Of a DNA stretch of 64,000 bases, positions 59,669-64,000 are shown one piece after another. Origin of the DNA: JBBECE01 sp040881985. GTDB lineage: Bacteria > Pseudomonadota > Alphaproteobacteria > Rhizobiales > Devosiaceae. Below the pieces are notes generated by a model. It searched no databases and was not told where the DNA came from. It worked only from the letters and a program-made list of their open reading frames with translations. Positions within the stretch are counted from its first letter, which is position 1, and each line of letters opens with the position of its first letter. The stretch lies in assembly GCA_040881985.1 (NCBI GenBank), contig JBBECE010000010.1:76591-140590 (forward strand). The letters run 5' to 3'. The translations under genes and the position numbers were made by a program.

Positions 59669-60787
59669 TCATTTGCCCAAAACGCGCGGAGCCGAACCCG
59701 GTGCCGCGTAGGGATTGGCGCGATGGTGGTGGTGACCATCGCTGTGATCGTGATGGTGATCGAAGGCCGGGGTGAACGGCAGGCCGTGGGCGCGGCAAAA
59801 AGCTTCGTTGCGGCAGGCGCCGTCGCAATTCCCGCCGCAGGGGCAATTTTCGAGCCCGGCGCCGATGCCTTCGACATGATGGTGGTGGCTCGTCTGCGGC
59901 TCGCCGACCGCTTGCTCGAAGCCCAGCGCCCGCTCGCGATATTTACAGAGCTGGCAGTTCATCAGGTTGGCGCCGGTCAAAATCTCGCCGAGCCGCTCAA
60001 CAAGGGCGTCAAGGACCAACGGATGGTCGTTGAGATATGGCGCCTTGACGATGGCGATGCCGGGATGGGCGGCCTGGGTCGCGTCGGCGGCGGCATAGAT
60101 GCGTTTGACGAGCACGCCGGTGAAGAGGAAATACGGGAAGACGACGACGCGGGCAAAGCCGAGTCGCACCGCCCGTTCGAGTGCCGGGGCGACGAGCGGG
60201 AAAGTGACCCCGGAGAAGCCGATCTCGCCCCAGCCGAAGCCCATGCCCTCCCAGAGCATCCGCATGACCTTGGCGACGTTGGAATTGGCGTCGGGGTCGG
60301 AGGCGCCGCGGCCGACGACGAGCAGCAGGGTTTCGTCGAGGGGCACACGAACGGGCGCGGCGGCAATGGCTGCTTCGATCCGGTCGGCGGCGGCGCGGAT
60401 GAGCTTCAGGTCGACGCCGAGTTCGCGGCCATAGGCGATGCCGACGTTGTGGCGGGCGGCATAGGTGTTGAGAACCGAGGGGATGTCGTTCTTGGCGTGG
60501 CCGGCGGCGAACAGCATGCCGGGGACGGCAAGGATGCGTCTGGCGCCCCGCTCTCGCAACCGGTCGAGACCTGTAGCGATCACCGGATCGGCGAATTCGA
60601 GATAGCCATGCTCGACGGGGGTGCCGCCGAGCCGCTCGGCGAGGCCCCCGGACAGGCGGGCAAATTCGGCAACCGCGAAACGGTTGCGGCTGCCGTGCCC
60701 GCACAGCATGACGCCGGCGTCGGCCGGGAGCAACAGCGGCTCAGCCATGGGCATGGCCGGGCGGGACAAAGAAAAGGAATTGATCAT
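59669..60787 (-). CDS. cbiX: sirohydrochlorin cobaltochelatase, long two-domain form with metal-binding tail
   Basis: Inserts cobalt into sirohydrochlorin, committing it to B12. 372 residues with two chelatase halves (CGHGSR at 29-34; VVGRGASDPDAN at 157-168). The C-terminal tail has MNCQLC (276-281), an HHHH run (301-304), five more Cys between 315 and 331, and a His/Asp-rich stretch at 344-355. CbiX of Bacillus megaterium is known to carry an MxCxxC Fe-S site and a His-rich region. First gene of the cbiX-to-cobM operon, under the candidate riboswitch. Confidence 0.93.
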   Translation of the reverse strand: MINSFSLSRPAMPMAEPLLLPADAGVMLCGHGSRNRFAVAEFARLSGGLAERLGGTPVEHGYLEFADPVIATGLDRLRERGARRILAVPGMLFAAGHAKNDIPSVLNTYAARHNVGIAYGRELGVDLKLIRAAADRIEAAIAAAPVRVPLDETLLLVVGRGASDPDANSNVAKVMRMLWEGMGFGWGEIGFSGVTFPLVAPALERAVRLGFARVVVFPYFLFTGVLVKRIYAAADATQAAHPGIAIVKAPYLNDHPLVLDALVERLGEILTGANLMNCQLCKYRERALGFEQAVGEPQTSHHHHVEGIGAGLENCPCGGNCDGACRNEAFCRAHGLPFTPAFDHHHDHSDGHHHHRANPYAAPGSAPRVLGK

Positions 60788-60790
60788 CGG

Positions 60791-60939
60791 TCCACCTCTT
60801 GCGTTTCGAAAGAGGCAGGTGCCGCTTCAGGAGATCCGAGCAGCTCCGGATTTGGTCCCCTGTTTGGGTCGACCGCACCGGAATCGCTTTGAGTTCCTCC
60901 GACGGAACGCTGCGCCGTTTCTTGTAGGCAGGGCCTGCC
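60791..60939 (-). promoter_or_regulatory. candidate short cobalamin riboswitch in the cbiX leader
   Basis: On the minus strand CGATTCCGGTGCGG (about 60875-60888), a hairpin GGTCGACCC-AAACA-GGGGACC, then AAATCCGGAGCTGC reproduce the core of cobalamin aptamers (CCGGTG...AATCCGGAGCTG). Closing stem P1: GGCAGG (60934-60939) pairs with CCTGCC (60814-60819) inside GGCACCTGCC, the end of a B12-box-like segment. The long CCCCGCAACTGT region of class I is missing, so a short Cbl-II-like type is likelier. CCTCTT (60810-60815), sharing bases with P1, can pair with AAGAGG (60795-60800), which is the cbiX ribosome binding site. Confidence 0.55.
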
Positions 60940-61091
60940 CGCCGGTCAATCTTCGCCCGGCCCAGCGCAGAAAAGCCCGGATTCGACAAGAATAACGGGG
61001 GAATAGTCGGTATTTGAGACGGCGGGCGGCTAGGTGCGCCCTTGCGGTTCCGATAGAATCGCCGCCGTTGAGAAACTTAGGGAAGGCCACA

Positions 61092-61268
61092 ATGACACTC
61101 AGCGCTCCCAATCAGATTGTCTTCATCGTCGCCGTTGTTCTCGCCGTGATCGCGTTGATCATGACGCTTGCACCGACCGTACTGGCATTCATTCCGATCA
61201 CGGCGTTCTGGACGATGACCATTGCGTTCGTCGTGCTCGCGGCCGGCTGCCTGTTCAAGGGCATGTAG
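61092..61268 (+). CDS. small two-span membrane protein
   Basis: 58 residues: MTLSAPNQIVFIVAVVLAV, a helix, LAPTVLAFIPITAFW, a second helix, ending AAGCLFKGM. Short proteins with this layout (N-terminal TLSAP, C-terminal AGCLxKG) are common and uncharacterised in Hyphomicrobiales. Upstream TTAGGGAAGGCCACA provides a ribosome binding site. An upstream in-frame GTG/ATG extension is Arg-rich and unlikely. Divergent from cbiX, with the riboswitch region between. Confidence 0.75.
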   Translation: MTLSAPNQIVFIVAVVLAVIALIMTLAPTVLAFIPITAFWTMTIAFVVLAAGCLFKGM

Positions 61269-61315
61269 GAAGGCGAGACGCCGCAAGCGGCAACTCGCAT
61301 GGCGCGGCGCGACGG

Positions 61316-61855
61316 CTAGTCCGGCTGCTGCGCCATCTCTGCCAGAATCTGCACGGTTCGCCAGTTGCGAAGCGTGATTGGTGTGCCAAGATTTCGGCTG
61401 ATCAACGCATTGGCGAGTCTTGAGCGCGCCAGCCCGTCGGGCAGGTGCAGGATGACCTCGCGCGCTGTCACCTCGATGGCATCGCGGCCGGAGGCCATCG
61501 TTTGCAGGGCGGCCAGTCGGGCGGGATCTGGCGTCCCCTTGAAGAAGCCGAGATGGACGCTCCTGGGGTCGGCGGTCTCGGCGCGAAACGGGCAGGCTGC
61601 AATGGCGGCGTGCCATTGCGGCAGGGTGCGTAGCACCACGTCCGAGCGAAAGCCGAATTGGGTTTCGAATGCGGCCTCGATCCGCGATGCGAGCCGGCCG
61701 GGGGTGGCAGTCGAGGAGAATATCGCGTTGCCACTCTGGATATAGGTCTCGACCCCGGTCGGGCCGAGGCCTTCGAGCAGGGCGCGCAGGTCGGCCATCG
61801 GGGCCCTGTGGCCACCGACATTCAGACCACGGAATAGCGCGATAAAGCGGGTCAA
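61316..61855 (-). CDS. DUF1697 family protein
   Basis: 179 residues: RFIALFRGLNVGGHRAPMADL (family N-terminus), YIQSGNAIFSS and LHLPDGLARSRLANALISR. Function unknown. The TTG at 61855 is used because it restores the family start; it lies ten bases after the metal transporter gene, so it is probably the last gene of the cobO-ocd-corA operon. Confidence 0.88.
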   Translation of the reverse strand: MTRFIALFRGLNVGGHRAPMADLRALLEGLGPTGVETYIQSGNAIFSSTATPGRLASRIEAAFETQFGFRSDVVLRTLPQWHAAIAACPFRAETADPRSVHLGFFKGTPDPARLAALQTMASGRDAIEVTAREVILHLPDGLARSRLANALISRNLGTPITLRNWRTVQILAEMAQQPD

Positions 61856-61865
61856 AGGGCGCGCT

Positions 61866-62870
61866 TCAGATCATTCTCAGCCACTTGAAGACAAAGTACT
61901 GGATCACCCCGATCAGGACCATTAGGCCGCAGACGATCCAGAAGGCGTATGGGTAGTCGAGCCCCGGCAAGCCGCCGATATTCATCCCCAGCATCCCCGA
62001 CAAGAGCGTCATCGGCAGAAACAGCGCGGCGACGATCGACAGCACCAGCATCCGCCGGCCCATCAACTCGGCGCGCTGGTCCATGATCTGGTCGTGAATG
62101 ACTTCGGCGCGGTCGCGGATGGCGTCGAGCTCTTCGGCGAGGCGGGTCACCTTGTCCCCGGCTTCGCGCAGGCGGGACCGGTCGGTGCCCGTCAGCCAGG
62201 GCAGGTCCTCGATCTGCATGGTGGCGAGCGCATCGCGCTGCGGGAACATGAAGCGGCGCAGCCCGATGGCGGTTTGGCGGATGTCGGCGAGCTCGCCTCG
62301 CGAGGGCGAACGCCCGTCGTCGAGCAAGGCCTCTTCGAGGGCGTCGACCCTTTCGTTGAGCTCGGCGGTCGCCGGCTCCGCCCGGTCGGCGAGGCGCAGC
62401 GCCAGCCGGGCGACGAAATCGCCGGGCGAGGACGGGGCATGGCCGCGCCGGGCGGCCTCGATCAGGTCGACGACGGCGTTCAGGGCCCGCAGCCACACTC
62501 CGACCACCCAATCCTTTTCGATCCATAGCCGCACCGAGATCATGTCGTCGGGCTCGGCGCCGGGCGTCGGGTTGACGCCGCGCAGATTGACCACCGCGCC
62601 ATCGCCGTGGACGGTGCAGCGCGGACGGGTCTCGGTGGCGGTCAGCGCCTCGATGACGAATTCGTCGAGCTCGCAGTCAGCAAGCCATTCGCGGGTCGAG
62701 GCGGCGCCGCGCTGCATATGAACCCAGATGAAGCCGCCCTCGGGCGGGTGGACGCCCCCGGCCTCGAATTCCGCGCCCCTGACTTCGCGCGCGCCGCCCT
62801 TGCCGTCGAAGACGAAGACCAGAAGCGGCAGCAGCGCGGTCGGAGGAGGAGGGGTCTCGTCCAAGCTCAT
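61866..62870 (-). CDS. CorA/ZntB-family metal ion transporter
   Basis: 334 residues: a cytoplasmic N-terminal domain, a long helix (RLAEELDAIRDRAEVIHDQ), and two C-terminal membrane helices with the GMN selectivity motif as LGMNIGGLPGLDYPYAFW. GMNxGGxPG is closer to ZntB zinc transporters than to CorA (GMNFxxMPE). The C-terminus is KWLRMI. ATG overlaps the preceding stop. Metal may be Zn, Co or Mg. Confidence 0.88.
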   Translation of the reverse strand: MSLDETPPPPTALLPLLVFVFDGKGGAREVRGAEFEAGGVHPPEGGFIWVHMQRGAASTREWLADCELDEFVIEALTATETRPRCTVHGDGAVVNLRGVNPTPGAEPDDMISVRLWIEKDWVVGVWLRALNAVVDLIEAARRGHAPSSPGDFVARLALRLADRAEPATAELNERVDALEEALLDDGRSPSRGELADIRQTAIGLRRFMFPQRDALATMQIEDLPWLTGTDRSRLREAGDKVTRLAEELDAIRDRAEVIHDQIMDQRAELMGRRMLVLSIVAALFLPMTLLSGMLGMNIGGLPGLDYPYAFWIVCGLMVLIGVIQYFVFKWLRMI

Positions 62871-63775
62871 GAAGCGTTCTCCGCGATGGCGGCCAGCGCC
62901 GCGACTTCGGTGCCGGCGAGGCCGATAGACAGGAAGAGGGTGATCCCGCGATCCTTGTCGGGATCGAAAGCGCCGATCAACTCGCCGAGATGGCCGACCC
63001 GGGCGCCAACCTCTGTGCCCGCCAGCATATGCGCATCGCCCATGGCGGCAAGCTGCCGGGGGCTGTCGGTGGCGATAACCGCGGCGCGCCCAGCGAGCGC
63101 CAAGGGTAGTTCGTGGCCGTCTTTGCGTTGCGGGCCCAGCGTTGTCACATGGGCCAGAGGGGAGATCCATTCGGGCTCGATGAAGGGTTGAGTGGCGGTC
63201 GTCGCAAGGATCACCACGTCGGCACCGCGAACTGCCGCCTCGGCACTCTCCACCATGGTGATGGGGGCGGAGGCGAAGCGCTGGACGCGCCCGGCAAGCG
63301 CGCGAGCGGCCTCGAGGTGGCGTCCCCAAAGACGAATTTCGGTAAAGGCGCGGGTGCCGGGGACCCCGATCAGTTGCGCCTCGGCCTGCCGACCCGTGCC
63401 GATGACGGCGAGGATCTTCGCCTTGTGGGAGGAAAGAGTTCCGACCGCGACGCCGCCGATGCAGCCGGTCCTGAGCGCCCCGAGGCGATTGCCGATCGCG
63501 ACGGCGATGAGTTCGGCGCTCCTCTGATCCCACGCGGCGACGATCTGGATGTCGGCGGGATTGCCGGGCTTGGCGAAGCTCTGATAGGCGCGAAAGCCGG
63601 CGATTCCCGCGGCCCCGCCAATGGTGAAGATCAGCCCGCCGGTGCCGAAATCGACAATGTGACGAGGCGGGGCGACCGCCTCGCCGCGCGCGTCGGCGGC
63701 GATCGTGCGGGCGATGGCGTCGCGGATCCTCGGAATGGGCGGATCGGCGAGGTCGCGATCGGTCAGGATAAGCAT
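62867..63775 (-). CDS. ornithine cyclodeaminase/mu-crystallin family protein
   Basis: 302 residues with the Rossmann motif VIGTGRQAEAQL and family blocks RHIVDFGTGGLIFTIGG and FRAYQSF, and VVILATTATQPFI. Members include ornithine cyclodeaminase, alanine dehydrogenase and ketimine reductases, so the substrate is uncertain. Lies four bases after cobO and overlaps the metal transporter gene by 4. Confidence 0.87.
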   Translation of the reverse strand: MLILTDRDLADPPIPRIRDAIARTIAADARGEAVAPPRHIVDFGTGGLIFTIGGAAGIAGFRAYQSFAKPGNPADIQIVAAWDQRSAELIAVAIGNRLGALRTGCIGGVAVGTLSSHKAKILAVIGTGRQAEAQLIGVPGTRAFTEIRLWGRHLEAARALAGRVQRFASAPITMVESAEAAVRGADVVILATTATQPFIEPEWISPLAHVTTLGPQRKDGHELPLALAGRAAVIATDSPRQLAAMGDAHMLAGTEVGARVGHLGELIGAFDPDKDRGITLFLSIGLAGTEVAALAAIAENAS

Positions 63776-63779
63776 CGGC

Positions 63780-64000
63780 TCAGTATTCGATCCCGAGCTG
63801 CGCCTTCACGCCCGAGCGGAACGGGTGTTTGACCAGCGTCATGTCGGTGACGAGGTCGGCGATCTCGATCAAGTCGTCGGGGGCGTTTCGGCCGGTGACG
63901 ACGACATGCTTCATTGCCGGCTTGGCTTTCAGGGTCTCGATTACTTCCTGCAACGGCAGATAGTCGTAGCGCAGGACGATGTTGAGCTCGTCGCAAAGCA
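63780..64000 (-). CDS. cobO: cob(I)yrinic acid a,c-diamide adenosyltransferase, C-terminal part
   Basis: The 73 C-terminal residues are visible; the gene continues past the window edge. LCDELNIVLRYDYLPLQEV, then HVVVTGRNAPDDLIEIADLVTDM and KHPFRSGVKAQLGIEY match the CobO/BtuR ATP:corrinoid adenosyltransferase C-terminus. It adds the adenosyl ligand, so the cobalamin genes continue beyond 64 kb. Confidence 0.93.
   Translation of the reverse strand, partial: LCDELNIVLRYDYLPLQEVIETLKAKPAMKHVVVTGRNAPDDLIEIADLVTDMTLVKHPFRSGVKAQLGIEY

Noticed and set aside
1..64000. tRNA, rRNA, CRISPR array, insertion sequence or prophage
   Set aside because: No T-loop-like GGTTCGAATCC within a cloverleaf, no regularly spaced direct repeats, and no transposase, integrase or phage structural motifs were seen in the intergenic gaps or genes.

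Overview
The window is a GC-rich chromosomal stretch from an alphaproteobacterium, most likely of the order Hyphomicrobiales (Rhizobiales). The evidence is the def-fmt-truA block, the recR-ybaB-dnaX-SRP RNA synteny, the prephenate dehydratase/cytochrome c pair, an Entner-Doudoroff zwf-pgl-edd operon, a Caulobacter/rhizobial-type tad (cpa) pilus locus and several palindromic repeat families typical of alphaproteobacterial intergenic DNA. I saw no tRNA, rRNA, CRISPR, insertion sequence or prophage, so this reads as core chromosome with a few local oddities. Nearly all genes are intact; only the two window-edge genes are partial.

Layout. 1-7.5 kb: translation and DNA maintenance (truA, fmt, def, rmuC, a dienelactone-hydrolase-like enzyme, recR, ybaB, dnaX) followed by the small SRP RNA (ffs). 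7.8-11.8 kb: an MFS efflux protein, a small membrane protein with a perfect palindrome upstream, pheA, and a membrane-anchored protein carrying two cytochrome c domains. 11.9-23.1 kb: a complete tad pilus locus (tadD, tadC, tadB, tadA/cpaF, cpaE, cpaC, cpaB, cpaA, flp pilin, a pilus N-domain protein, two TadE-like minor pilins). Four of its promoter regions carry near-matches to the CtrA motif. 23.1-36.1 kb: one long leftward nucleoside uptake and breakdown operon, with a BMP-type ABC importer followed by cdd, punA, deoC, a two-domain ALDH16-like dehydrogenase, deoA, deoB and upp. Nucleosides would be imported and cleaved, the deoxyribose phosphate split by DeoC, and the acetaldehyde possibly oxidised by the dehydrogenase.

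36.3-42.5 kb: a secreted endonuclease/exonuclease/phosphatase-fold protein, a lone CoxG-like protein, and an uncharacterised three-gene operon (38190-41868) encoding a helical cytosolic protein, a single-span membrane protein and a coiled-coil protein. This is the best candidate for an undescribed system. 42.5-47.5 kb: BadF-type kinase-zwf-pgl-edd. 47.6-60.9 kb: a cobalamin cluster in four transcription units (cobU; cobA-cobB-cobQ-cbiB; cbiD-cobK; cbiX-cobH-cobL-cobI-cbiG/cobJ-cobM). The presence of CbiX, CbiD and CbiG and the absence of CobG, CobF and CobN suggest early cobalt insertion. The cbiX leader looks like a short cobalamin riboswitch whose expression platform would hide the ribosome binding site. 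61.1-64.0 kb: a small membrane protein and a leftward operon cobO (partial)-ocd-corA/zntB-DUF1697.

Two palindromic repeats lie inside coding sequence: one adds a short peptide between the two halves of the ALDH16-like enzyme, the other supplies the apparent GTG start of cobB. Function calls rest on recognised motifs and gene order read by eye; no database search was run.
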